DNA of 64,000 nucleotides from Mycobacterium sp. 1164985.4. Lineage in GTDB: Bacteria; Actinomycetota; Actinomycetes; Mycobacteriales; Mycobacteriaceae. Positions 41,407 through 48,849 of this stretch are shown piece after piece. Location of the stretch: NCBI RefSeq assembly GCF_001668575.1, contig NZ_LZMD01000083.1, positions 40,217 through 104,216 of the forward strand, given 5' to 3'. A model generated the notes under the pieces. That model was given only the letters and a program-made list of their open reading frames with translations. It was not told where the DNA came from and made no database searches. A program made the translations under genes and the position numbers. Within the stretch, counting starts at the first letter, position 1, and every line of letters starts with the position of its first letter.

Positions 41407-42681
41407 GTGGCCGTGCCGAAATCTCCCGCTCCGAAAGAGTCGTCGGCTCCGTTTTTCAGCGTCACCGCCGAACTCCCCGGCCGGGCCGGCCGCACCGGCG
41501 TGATCCGCACCCCGCACGGTGAGATCCACACCCCGGCGTTCATTCCCGTCGGCACCCAGGCGACCGTCAAAGCGGTGCTGCCCGAGACGATGAGAGAGCT
41601 TGGCGCACAAGCCATTCTGGCCAACGCCTATCACCTGTATCTGCAGCCCGGCCCGGACATCGTGGACGAGGCCGGCGGCCTGTCCGCGTTCATGAACTGG
41701 CCGGGCCCGACGTTCACAGACAGCGGCGGATTTCAGGTGCTGTCCCTGGGTGCGGGGTTTCGCAAAGTGCTCGCGATGGACACCGAGCGCGTCCAGGCCG
41801 ACGACATCATCGCCGAAGGCAAGGAGCGGCTGGCCAACGTCGACGACGACGGCGTCACGTTCCGGTCGCACCTGGACGGCTCCGTGCACCGGTTCACCCC
41901 GGAAGTGTCGATCGGCATCCAGCACCGGCTTGGCGCCGACATCATCTTCGCGTTCGACGAGCTGACCACGCTGGTGAACACCCGCGGGTACCAGGAGCGG
42001 TCGGTCCAGCGCACGCACGACTGGGCCGTGCGGTGTTTGGCCGAACACCGACGGCTGCAGACCACCCGGCCGGACAAGCCGGAGCAGGCGCTGTTCGGGA
42101 TCGTGCAGGGTGCGCAATACGAGGACCTGCGGCGGCAAGCCGCCCGCGGTCTGGTGGCGATCGGCGAAGGCGCCGGTCCCGCGGAGGGTCTGGAGTTCGA
42201 CGGCTACGGCATCGGCGGTGCCCTGGAGAAGCAGAACCTGGCCACCATCGTCGGATGGGTGTGTGACGAATTGCCGGCCGACAAGCCGCGGCATCTGTTG
42301 GGCATCAGCGAGCCCGACGACCTGTTCGACGCGATCGCCGCCGGGGCCGACACGTTCGACTGCGTATCGCCGTCGCGGGTCGCGCGCAATGCGGCGGTGT
42401 ACTCCACGACCGGCCGCTTCAACATCACCAATGCGCGGTTCCGCCGCGATTTCACGCCGATCGACGCCGACTGCGACTGCTACACGTGCGCCCACTACAC
42501 CCGGGCGTATCTGCATCACCTGTTCAAGGCCAAGGAGATCCTGTCGGCGACGCTGTGCACCATCCACAACGAGCGGTTCGTGGTACGGCTCGTCGACCAG
42601 ATCCGGGCCGCCATCGACGCGGGTGAATTCGACGAGCTGCGCGCGGACGTGCTGGGCCGCTACTACGCAACCAGTACCTAA
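41407..42681 (+). CDS. tgt: tRNA-guanine transglycosylase Tgt
   Basis: A 424-residue TIM-barrel transglycosylase that exchanges G34 of GUN tRNAs for a 7-deazaguanine base in queuosine formation. Seen here are FTDSGGFQVLSLG (general acid Asp), FAFDELTTL, GIVQGAQYEDLRRQA, FDGYGIGGALEK, FDCVSPSRVARNA with the nucleophile Asp, and the zinc motif CDCYTCAHYTRAYLHHLF. It is about 45 residues longer than E. coli Tgt, with an extra segment GEGAGPAEGLE before the FDGY motif, and GGALEK replaces the usual GGLAVGE. The start is GTG 41407. GluQRS at 46284-47153 acts on its product. Confidence 0.9.
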   Translation: MAVPKSPAPKESSAPFFSVTAELPGRAGRTGVIRTPHGEIHTPAFIPVGTQATVKAVLPETMRELGAQAILANAYHLYLQPGPDIVDEAGGLSAFMNWPGPTFTDSGGFQVLSLGAGFRKVLAMDTERVQADDIIAEGKERLANVDDDGVTFRSHLDGSVHRFTPEVSIGIQHRLGADIIFAFDELTTLVNTRGYQERSVQRTHDWAVRCLAEHRRLQTTRPDKPEQALFGIVQGAQYEDLRRQAARGLVAIGEGAGPAEGLEFDGYGIGGALEKQNLATIVGWVCDELPADKPRHLLGISEPDDLFDAIAAGADTFDCVSPSRVARNAAVYSTTGRFNITNARFRRDFTPIDADCDCYTCAHYTRAYLHHLFKAKEILSATLCTIHNERFVVRLVDQIRAAIDAGEFDELRADVLGRYYATST

Positions 42682-42686
42682 TCCGC

Positions 42687-42734
42687 GATTTCGGTGCGGT
42701 AACCGTCGCTCAGCGACCGCTCTTGCACCGAATC
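42687..42734. repeat. Hairpin element of the GATTTCGGTGC family
   Basis: GATTTCGGTGC (42687-42697) pairs with GCACCGAATC (42725-42734, one A short) around an inner GTCGCT/AGCGAC stem. It lies between tgt and the downstream gene on the same strand. Here it could act as terminator for tgt or leave the mRNA partly folded. The next gene's -10 box follows at 42738. Confidence 0.55.
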
Positions 42735-42749
42735 CCGTAGTTTCTAGCC

Positions 42750-43958
42750 ATGCGGATACTGCTGATCGGCGCGGGCGGTGTGGGTGCCGCGTTCTGTTCC
42801 ATCGCGGCGCGGCGTGATTTCTTCGACACGATCGTCGTCGCCGACTACGACGAGGCCCGGGCGCGACGGGCGGCCGAGTCGGTGGGGGACGCCCGGTTCA
42901 TCGCCGCACGGGTGGACGCCACGTCAGCCGAAGCGGTCGCGGACCTCGTCCGCACCCATGGCATCACCCATGTGATGAACGCCGTCGACCCGCGCTTCGT
43001 GATGCCGATCTTCGACGGCGCACTCGCCGGCGGCGCCGACTACCTCGACATGGCGATGAGCCTGTCGCAGCGCCACCCCGAGCAGCCGTACGCGCTGCCG
43101 GGCGTCAAGCTGGGCGACGAGCAGTTCGCCGCCGAACGGCGGTGGCGCGACGCCGGCCGGCTGGCGGTGGTCGGCATCGGCGTCGAACCGGGCCTGTCGG
43201 ACGTGTTCGCACGCTACGCCGCCGACCACCTGTTCTCCGACATCGACGAGCTCGGCACCAGGGACGGGTCGAACCTGACCGTCGACGGTTACGACTTCGC
43301 ACCGTCGTTCTCGATCTGGACCACCATCGAGGAGTGCCTCAACCCGCCGGTCATCTGGGAGGCCGACCGCGGCTGGTTCACCACCGAACCCTTCAGCGAG
43401 CCGGAGGTTTTCGAGTTCCCCGACGGTATCGGCCCGGTCGAATGCGTGAACGTCGAGCACGAGGAGGTGCTGCTGATGCCGCGCTGGGTCAAATGCAAGC
43501 GGGCGACATTCAAGTACGGCCTCGGCGAGGAGTTCATCGACGTCCTCAAGACACTGCACAAGCTCGGGCTCGACCGCACCGACAAGGTGACCGTGTCCGG
43601 CGTCGAGGTCAGCCCACGCGACGTGGTGGCGGCGTGCCTGCCCAACCCCGCGACGCTCGGGCCGAAGATGCGCGGAAAGACCTGCGCCGGCCTGTGGGTG
43701 ACGGGGACCGGCAAGGACGGCAACCCCCGGTCGACCTACCTCTATCACGTCGTCGACAACGAATGGTCGATGGCCGAATACGGCCATCAGTGTGTGGTCT
43801 GGCAGACGGCGATCAATCCGGTTGTGGCCCTTGAGCTTCTGGCCGAAGGCACCTGGAGCGGCGACGGTGTGCTCGGGCCCGAGGCGTTCGACTCCGTACC
43901 GTTCCTGGACCTGTTGACGGCGTACGGCTCGCCGTGGGGCCAGAAGGAGATGCCCTAG
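42750..43958 (+). CDS. Saccharopine dehydrogenase-family protein
   Basis: A 402-residue protein with an N-terminal Rossmann motif ILLIGAGGVGAAFCSIAARR and the saccharopine-dehydrogenase core (HVMNAVDPRFVMPIFDGAL; GADYLDMAMSL; VVGIGVEPGLSDVFARYAA). It is related to carboxynorspermidine/saccharopine reductases and may make or oxidise a secondary amine. Its substrate is unknown. TAGTTT at 42738-42743 ends 7 nt before the ATG, so it is probably leaderless and transcribed separately from tgt. Confidence 0.82.
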   Translation: MRILLIGAGGVGAAFCSIAARRDFFDTIVVADYDEARARRAAESVGDARFIAARVDATSAEAVADLVRTHGITHVMNAVDPRFVMPIFDGALAGGADYLDMAMSLSQRHPEQPYALPGVKLGDEQFAAERRWRDAGRLAVVGIGVEPGLSDVFARYAADHLFSDIDELGTRDGSNLTVDGYDFAPSFSIWTTIEECLNPPVIWEADRGWFTTEPFSEPEVFEFPDGIGPVECVNVEHEEVLLMPRWVKCKRATFKYGLGEEFIDVLKTLHKLGLDRTDKVTVSGVEVSPRDVVAACLPNPATLGPKMRGKTCAGLWVTGTGKDGNPRSTYLYHVVDNEWSMAEYGHQCVVWQTAINPVVALELLAEGTWSGDGVLGPEAFDSVPFLDLLTAYGSPWGQKEMP

Positions 43959-43970
43959 TCTCGTCTGAGT

Positions 43971-44023
43971 GCGACTTGTGTGCGCTTAGGCGCGCTCAGC
44001 GCAACAGAATGCACACAAATCGC
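43971..44023. terminator. Hairpin element between convergent genes (GCGATTTGTGTGC family)
   Basis: GCGACTTGTGTGC (43971-43983) pairs with GCACACAAATCGC (44011-44023) with one mismatch or wobble, around a GC-rich inner part with GCGCTCAGCGC. Position and design match the element at 24812-24860. It abuts the stop of the ABC ATPase gene and can terminate both strands. Confidence 0.55.
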
Positions 44024-44778
44024 TACAGCGGGTTGAGGATCCGGTCGAGGAACTGGCGGGTGCGCTCCTGTGTCGGGCTCCCGATCACCTCGGCGGGCGG
44101 ACCCTTCTCCAGGATCACTCCGCGGTCGGTGAACAGCACCTGATCGGAAACCTGTCGGGCGAACTGGATTTCGTGGGTGACGATCACCAGGGTCCAGCCC
44201 TCGACCGCGAGGTCCCGGATGACCGACAGCACCTCGCCGACCAATTCGGGATCGAGTGCTGAGGTCGGTTCGTCGAACAGCACCACCTTGGGCCGCAGCG
44301 CCAACGCCCGCGCGATGCCGACCCGCTGCTGCTGACCGCCGGACAACTGAAACGGGAACTGGTCCTTCTTGTCCGCGAGTCCGACCTGTTCAAGTAGCGC
44401 CACGGCATCCGCCTCGGCCTCGGCCTTGGGTCGCTTCTGCACGACGACCGGCCCCTCGATGATGTTCTGCAGCACCGTTTTGTGCGGAAACAGGTTGTGG
44501 CTCTGGAACACGAACCCGCTCTGCGCCCGGTACGCACGCAGGCGATCCTTGGGCACCGGCCCGGAGAAGTCGATCTCGACATCGCCGACGCGGATGACTC
44601 CGGCGTCGGGCAGGTCGAGCGCGTTGAGGGTCCGCAGCAGCGTCGTCTTACCCGAACCCGACGGTCCGATGATCGTCGTCACCGAACCCTGCGCCACCTC
44701 GAATGAGACGTCGTTCAGTACGTTGTTGTTGCCGAAAGCCTTCCGTATGCCCTCGGCGCGAACCCGCGATTGCGTCAC
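44023..44778 (-). CDS. glnQ: Polar amino-acid ABC transporter ATPase (GlnQ-type)
   Basis: A 251-residue ABC ATPase with Walker A GPSGSGKTTLL, Q-loop FVFQSHNLFPHKTVLQNI, signature LSGGQQQRVGIA, Walker B VVLFDEPTSALDPE and H-loop VTHEIQFA, the standard pattern for GlnQ/HisP. The start is a GTG at 44778 that overlaps the stop of the fused binding protein/permease gene by four bases (GTGA). Glutamine, glutamate or another polar amino acid is the likely substrate, but specificity cannot be read here. Confidence 0.85.
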   Translation of the reverse strand: MTQSRVRAEGIRKAFGNNNVLNDVSFEVAQGSVTTIIGPSGSGKTTLLRTLNALDLPDAGVIRVGDVEIDFSGPVPKDRLRAYRAQSGFVFQSHNLFPHKTVLQNIIEGPVVVQKRPKAEAEADAVALLEQVGLADKKDQFPFQLSGGQQQRVGIARALALRPKVVLFDEPTSALDPELVGEVLSVIRDLAVEGWTLVIVTHEIQFARQVSDQVLFTDRGVILEKGPPAEVIGSPTQERTRQFLDRILNPL

Positions 44779-46238
44779 TTTGCCACGAACCTTTCCAGCC
44801 GTCGCTCGAATCGGCTCTGGCCGAACGAGAGCACCAGACAGATGATCCAGTAGTACAGCGCGGCGGTGCCGTAGAGCGCGAAGAACTCGAACGTCGGCGC
44901 CGCGATGTTCTGCGCCGTCCGGAACAGCTCGGTGACCAGGATCGTCGACGCCAGCGACGTATCCTTCACCAGCGAGATCAACGTGTTCGACAGCGGCGGG
45001 ACCGCAACCCTGGTGGCCTGCGGCAAGATGATGCGCCGCAGCGCCCCAACGTAGTTGAGGCCGATCGTCTCGGCCGCCTCCCACTGCCCCTTCGGGATCG
45101 ATTGGATCGCCGAGCGGATCACCTCGGCCGCGTAACCGCCGACGTTCAGGCTGAAGGCGATGACCGCTGCGGGGAACGGGTCGATCCGCACACCGACTTG
45201 CGGCAGCGCGAAGAACACGATGAACAGCTGAACCAGCAGCGGTGTCCCGCGGATGATCGAGATGTAGAACCGCGCCACACCGGCGATCACGATGTTCGCC
45301 GACAACCGCGCCAGCGCCACCACCAGCGCGATCACCAGGCCGATCGTGAAGCTGATGACCGTCAACGGGATCGTCTTCTCGATCGCCGCGCGCGCCAGCG
45401 GCCACAGGTTGTCGAGGATCAGTTGTCCGGTGCCCGTGGGCGCAGCCCTCGACAGGTCGACGTCGAGGTACTTCTTCGAGATCTCGGTCAGCGTTCCGTC
45501 GGCGCGCAGTTCCTCGAGTGCCTTGTTCAATTCGGGCAGGTAGCCGCTGTCCTTGCGCGCGGCGAACGCCTGCTCGCTCCGCTCGTCCGTCCTGGCCGCG
45601 ACCTTGATCGGGGCGTCGGGACGTTCGGCCTGATACGCCAGCACCGTGATGCTGTCGTTGACGACGACGTCGACGCGGCCGTCATAGAGCACGCTGATCG
45701 CCTGGGAGAAACCGTCGACCGAATCGATCTGCGCTCCCGCGTCACGCGCGACCGTCGCCCAGTTGCTCGTCGGGCTCTGCGCGGCCCGCTTGCCCTTGAG
45801 ATCGGCCAGCGACCGGACCGAATCGTCGTCGGCCCGTGTCACGATCACGCCCTCGGCGATCGAATACGGGTCGGACAGGTCGTATTTGGCCTTGCGCTCG
45901 TCGGTGATCGTCACCTCGTTGGCGACGACGTCGAAGCGGTTGGCCTCCAGGGCGGCGAAGATCGAATCCCACGACGTCTCGACGAACTCGATTCTCACGC
46001 CCAGCTTTTCGGCCACGGCACGGGCGACGTCGACGTCGTATCCGGCGAGCTGGCCGCCCTGGCGGGGATCGTGGAACGAGTACGGCGGGTACACGCCCTC
46101 GGTGCCCACGCGCAGCACTCCCGCCGATTGGATCGGGTCGTCGTTGTTGGATTCCGATGAACCGCACGCGGCGGCGCCGAACAGCACCGCCGCCGCGAGC
46201 AAAAGGGCGGGCAGTGCCTGCCTGAGGTTTCGGTGCAC
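44775..46238 (-). CDS. Fused substrate-binding protein and permease of a polar amino-acid ABC transporter
   Basis: A 487-residue fusion. A signal segment ends at lipobox LFGAAACGSS (Cys25). Residues about 38-262 are a type-II periplasmic binding domain (GVLRVGTEGVYPPYSFHDP; GYDVDVARAVAEKLG). Residues about 275-487 are a HisM/GlnP permease with helices and the coupling loop SIPKGQWEAAETIGLNYVGALRRIILPQA. The binding domain would be tethered to the membrane both by its own lipid anchor, if processed, and by the permease. Lactococcal GlnP has the same fusion idea. The start is GTG 46238. It is coupled to the ATPase. Confidence 0.86.
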   Translation of the reverse strand: MHRNLRQALPALLLAAAVLFGAAACGSSESNNDDPIQSAGVLRVGTEGVYPPYSFHDPRQGGQLAGYDVDVARAVAEKLGVRIEFVETSWDSIFAALEANRFDVVANEVTITDERKAKYDLSDPYSIAEGVIVTRADDDSVRSLADLKGKRAAQSPTSNWATVARDAGAQIDSVDGFSQAISVLYDGRVDVVVNDSITVLAYQAERPDAPIKVAARTDERSEQAFAARKDSGYLPELNKALEELRADGTLTEISKKYLDVDLSRAAPTGTGQLILDNLWPLARAAIEKTIPLTVISFTIGLVIALVVALARLSANIVIAGVARFYISIIRGTPLLVQLFIVFFALPQVGVRIDPFPAAVIAFSLNVGGYAAEVIRSAIQSIPKGQWEAAETIGLNYVGALRRIILPQATRVAVPPLSNTLISLVKDTSLASTILVTELFRTAQNIAAPTFEFFALYGTAALYYWIICLVLSFGQSRFERRLERFVAK

Positions 46239-46283
46239 CGGCGGAACCTAATCCACGCTGTGCGGGTGGGGGAAGTGTTCGGA

Positions 46284-47153
46284 TCAGTCGGGGCGATAAA
46301 TCCACGGCTGTCGCGGTAACCGTTGCGGGTCGAACTCGGCGAGCATGCCCTCGACGTCGCGGGCGCGCCAGCCCAACGACTCACTGATCTGCGCAAGCAC
46401 CCGCGGTACGCCGATCTCGGCGAGCGTGACCGCGCCGTCGCGCTTGGCCAACCGTGCGCCGTCTTCGTTGAGCACCAGCGGAACGTGGGCATAGACCGGC
46501 TCCGGATGGCCCAGCATCCGAGCCAGATACGCCTGCCGCGGCGAGGAGGGCAGCAGGTCGTCCCCGCGCACCACCTGATCGACGCCCCGGCTCGCGTCGT
46601 CGACCACGACCGCGAGGTTGTAGGCGGGCACCCCGTCGCCGCGGCGAACCACGAAGTCGTCGACGATGCCGGTGTACTCACCGTGGAGCACGTCGTGGAC
46701 GGTGTGCACGATGGCGTCGCTGCGCAACCGCAGCGCGGGCGGACGTCCCGTCTCCGCCCGTCGCGCCGCGCGCTCGTCATCCGTCAGCTCGCGGCACGTG
46801 CCCGGGTAGGCGCCCTGCGGTGCATGCGGCGCTCGGGGAGCCTGCGCGATATCCCTTCGGCTGCAATAACATTCGTACAGCAGTCCGCGCGCGTCCAGCT
46901 CGGCGATCGCGGCGTCATAACGCTCCGGATGCTCCGACTGCCACTCCACCAGGTCCCAGGTCAGCCCGATCGCGGCGAGGTCGTCGAGCTGCCGTTGCCC
47001 GACGTCGGTGAACGTGCGGTCGTCGAGGTCGTCGACGCGCATGAGGAACCGCCGGCCCGTCGACCGGGCGAACAGCCACGCGAGGATCGCCGTGCGCAGG
47101 TTCCCGATGTGCAGATCCGCCGAGGGGCTCGGGGCGAACCTGCCTGCGGTCAT
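46284..47153 (-). CDS. gluQ: Glutamyl-queuosine tRNA(Asp) synthetase GluQRS
   Basis: A 289-residue truncated class I synthetase without an anticodon domain. It activates Glu and attaches it to the cyclopentene ring of queuosine at position 34 of tRNA-Asp. RFAPSPSADLHIGNLRTA contains the HIGH-like HIGN. The zinc-binding pattern ECYCSR...AYPGTC fits GluQRS, and the KMSKS equivalent is ARLAKRDGA. Its presence with tgt at 41407 supports queuosine use. It lies 45 bp upstream of the ABC transporter genes on the same strand. Confidence 0.9.
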   Translation of the reverse strand: MTAGRFAPSPSADLHIGNLRTAILAWLFARSTGRRFLMRVDDLDDRTFTDVGQRQLDDLAAIGLTWDLVEWQSEHPERYDAAIAELDARGLLYECYCSRRDIAQAPRAPHAPQGAYPGTCRELTDDERAARRAETGRPPALRLRSDAIVHTVHDVLHGEYTGIVDDFVVRRGDGVPAYNLAVVVDDASRGVDQVVRGDDLLPSSPRQAYLARMLGHPEPVYAHVPLVLNEDGARLAKRDGAVTLAEIGVPRVLAQISESLGWRARDVEGMLAEFDPQRLPRQPWIYRPD

Positions 47154-47210
47154 GACCGCAATCTAGCGGGCCGGGATGCCGCGCCCATCGACCGAACGGG
47201 CACTCTGCCG

Positions 47211-47525
47211 TCAGGCCACGCGTTTGCGCGCCTTCCGCATGGTCTTGCGCGTCTTCTTGCGGACGTCGGCGCTGACGTCGGACGTGGCGGATATGGCCTT
47301 GCGCTGCCTGCGCTTGGCCGATTTCGACGCCTCCGCGACCGGGTGGGCGAGGCCGCGAGGTAGGAACAACGATCCCGCCCGCGTCATCAACTTCCCCGCA
47401 AAGGCCACCAAGGGGACGCCGAGGGGCAGCAGGACGATCGTCAGGCACAGCAAAATACCTACGAGCCCGAGCAACGCCCCGACAATCCACAGCAAGGCGC
47501 CGGCGAGGCCCCGAAGAAATCGCAT
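47211..47525 (-). CDS. Small two-helix membrane protein with a basic tail
   Basis: A 104-residue protein. A long hydrophobic region (residues about 5-42, GALLGLVGILLCLTIVLLPLGVPLV) is followed by a Lys/Arg-rich C-terminal tail (SAKRRQRKAIS, KKTRKTMRKARKRVA). The hydrophobic part is clearly related to the next upstream gene (LCLTLILIPLGIPVL). Function unknown. It starts 1 bp after the stop of that gene, so they are an operon. They lie beside the gas-vesicle cluster, on the opposite strand. Confidence 0.65.
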   Translation of the reverse strand: MRFLRGLAGALLWIVGALLGLVGILLCLTIVLLPLGVPLVAFAGKLMTRAGSLFLPRGLAHPVAEASKSAKRRQRKAISATSDVSADVRKKTRKTMRKARKRVA

Positions 47526-47526
47526 C

Positions 47527-47736
47527 TCATCCTCCGATGTGCATCATGTCGCCGGCGAGGCTGAACAGACGTGAACCCAGTTTCAGTACGGGGATGCCGA
47601 GCGGGATCAGGATGAGGGTCAGACAGAGCACGCCGCCGACGACCCACACCACGGCGGCGACGACACCGAGCACGACGCCGAGCACCGCCCCGAGGATTCC
47701 GAGCACCACACCGACCAAGCGGTTGAGTACTTGCAT
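47527..47736 (-). CDS. Small hydrophobic membrane protein, paralogue of its neighbour
   Basis: A 69-residue almost wholly hydrophobic protein. It has Gly/Val-rich helices (GILGAVLGVVLGVVAAVVWVV), then LCLTLILIPLGIPVLKLGSRL as in the 104-aa neighbour but without a basic tail. AGGAGG lies just upstream of its ATG at 47736. Function unknown. A link to gas-vesicle or envelope function is only suggested by position. Confidence 0.62.
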   Translation of the reverse strand: MQVLNRLVGVVLGILGAVLGVVLGVVAAVVWVVGGVLCLTLILIPLGIPVLKLGSRLFSLAGDMMHIGG

Positions 47737-48145
47737 GATGACCTCCTCCGCGGAGGACCGGTGCCAGCAAAGCGATGCGGTCGCACCTCGGCACCGCTCC
47801 TCGCTGCCGGAGGACTACCCGCTGGCGCCGACTTCAAAGACCCTTGCCAGCGAATTCTTACGGGCGCGTCGATTAGGTTCGTACCACTAAGTAGCTAAGC
47901 GAAGTTGACAACCGACGACTTCAATTGTGTGACGTGGGCCACAGGGCTCGGTTAGCTACTCACCATCGTTTGCAAAACTGACACAGGCGAAGAAAGAATT
48001 TTTGAACTGCAGATTTATGCGTGAGCGCACGTGAGTTGGGGTAACGCTCTAATTAACCGTCCGTCGCGGTCATGCAGGGTCGCAGCGGGCGTCCTCGGCG
48101 CAGGCCGAACAAAATCTTTAGAACCAAAATCGAGAGGAACGCATC
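47737..48145. promoter_or_regulatory. AT-richer divergent control region upstream of the gas-vesicle cluster
   Basis: About 409 bp without a supported gene, with a visibly AT-rich part around 47960-48060. A perfect 9-bp inverted repeat, AGTAGCTAA at 47890-47898 and TTAGCTACT at 47952-47960, could be an operator. TTGACA at 47905-47910 is a possible -35 without a convincing -10. GAGAGGAA precedes the ATG at 48146. Confidence 0.4.
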
Positions 48146-48844
48146 ATGGCAAACGGGCCAAAGGTGGCGCTCGCCGTGGGCGCCGGCTATTTCCTGGGTA
48201 GGACGCGCAAGATGAGGATCGCCCTGATGTTGGCGGCAGCCGGCCTGACGGGCAAATTCCCGGGACCGGGGCAACTGGTCACGCGCGGGATCAATTCACT
48301 TGGTGTCTCGGACCAGGTCCACGATCTCTCGAGCCAACTCCGCGGCGAGGTCCTGACCGCCGCCAGGGCGGCCGCGATGACTGCGGCGACCAACCGAGTG
48401 GACGCGCTCAACGATCGACTTCAGGGCGTCGTGCCGACCGACGACGTGGCACGCACCGCGGGTTCTGCGGTTGGTGACGTGACTTCGGCGACGGGGCTGC
48501 TCAACGGTCGTCGCAAGCAAGTCGACGCAGATGACAGCTACGACGACAGCTACGACGAGGACGACTACGACGACGAGCCGTTGGACGTCGAGGAGGAAGA
48601 CCTCGATGACGACGATTTCGAAGAGGACGACCTCGAGGATCTCGACGAGTACACCGACCTCGACGCCGACAACGACGAACCGGACGACGAGCCACCGCGG
48701 CGAGCCGCCCGCCGTGCGGCCAGTCCGCGGTCGAGTCGGCCCGCCCGACGGACGCGTGCTGGCAGTAACGGCGAGGCACAGGGCCGCCCGACGCGACGCA
48801 GCAGCGCCGCCGCGAAGCGCGCGCCGGTGCGCAGGGGGAGGTGA
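48146..48844 (+). CDS. Gas-vesicle-cluster protein with acidic middle and basic tail (GvpY-like by position)
   Basis: A 232-residue protein. Residues 1-35 are mildly hydrophobic (VALAVGAGYFLGRTRKMRIALML), about 35-125 are helical, about 126-180 are extremely rich in Asp and Glu (DDSYDDSYDEDDYDDE and on), and the tail is rich in Arg, Ser and Ala (RRAARRAASPRSSRPARR). Such proteins head actinobacterial gas-vesicle clusters beside an SRPBCC gene. The name GvpY is by analogy with Streptomyces and is uncertain. Its charge blocks suggest a scaffold or binding role. It is co-directional and almost contiguous with the next gene. Confidence 0.6.
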   Translation: MANGPKVALAVGAGYFLGRTRKMRIALMLAAAGLTGKFPGPGQLVTRGINSLGVSDQVHDLSSQLRGEVLTAARAAAMTAATNRVDALNDRLQGVVPTDDVARTAGSAVGDVTSATGLLNGRRKQVDADDSYDDSYDEDDYDDEPLDVEEEDLDDDDFEEDDLEDLDEYTDLDADNDEPDDEPPRRAARRAASPRSSRPARRTRAGSNGEAQGRPTRRSSAAAKRAPVRRGR

Positions 48845-48849
48845 ACGAC

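Noticed and set aside
44703..46160. 485-codon plus-strand frame opposite the fused binding protein/permease
   Set aside because: Composition is typical of a shadow frame (Arg/Asp/His-rich); the minus strand has clear ABC transporter motifs.
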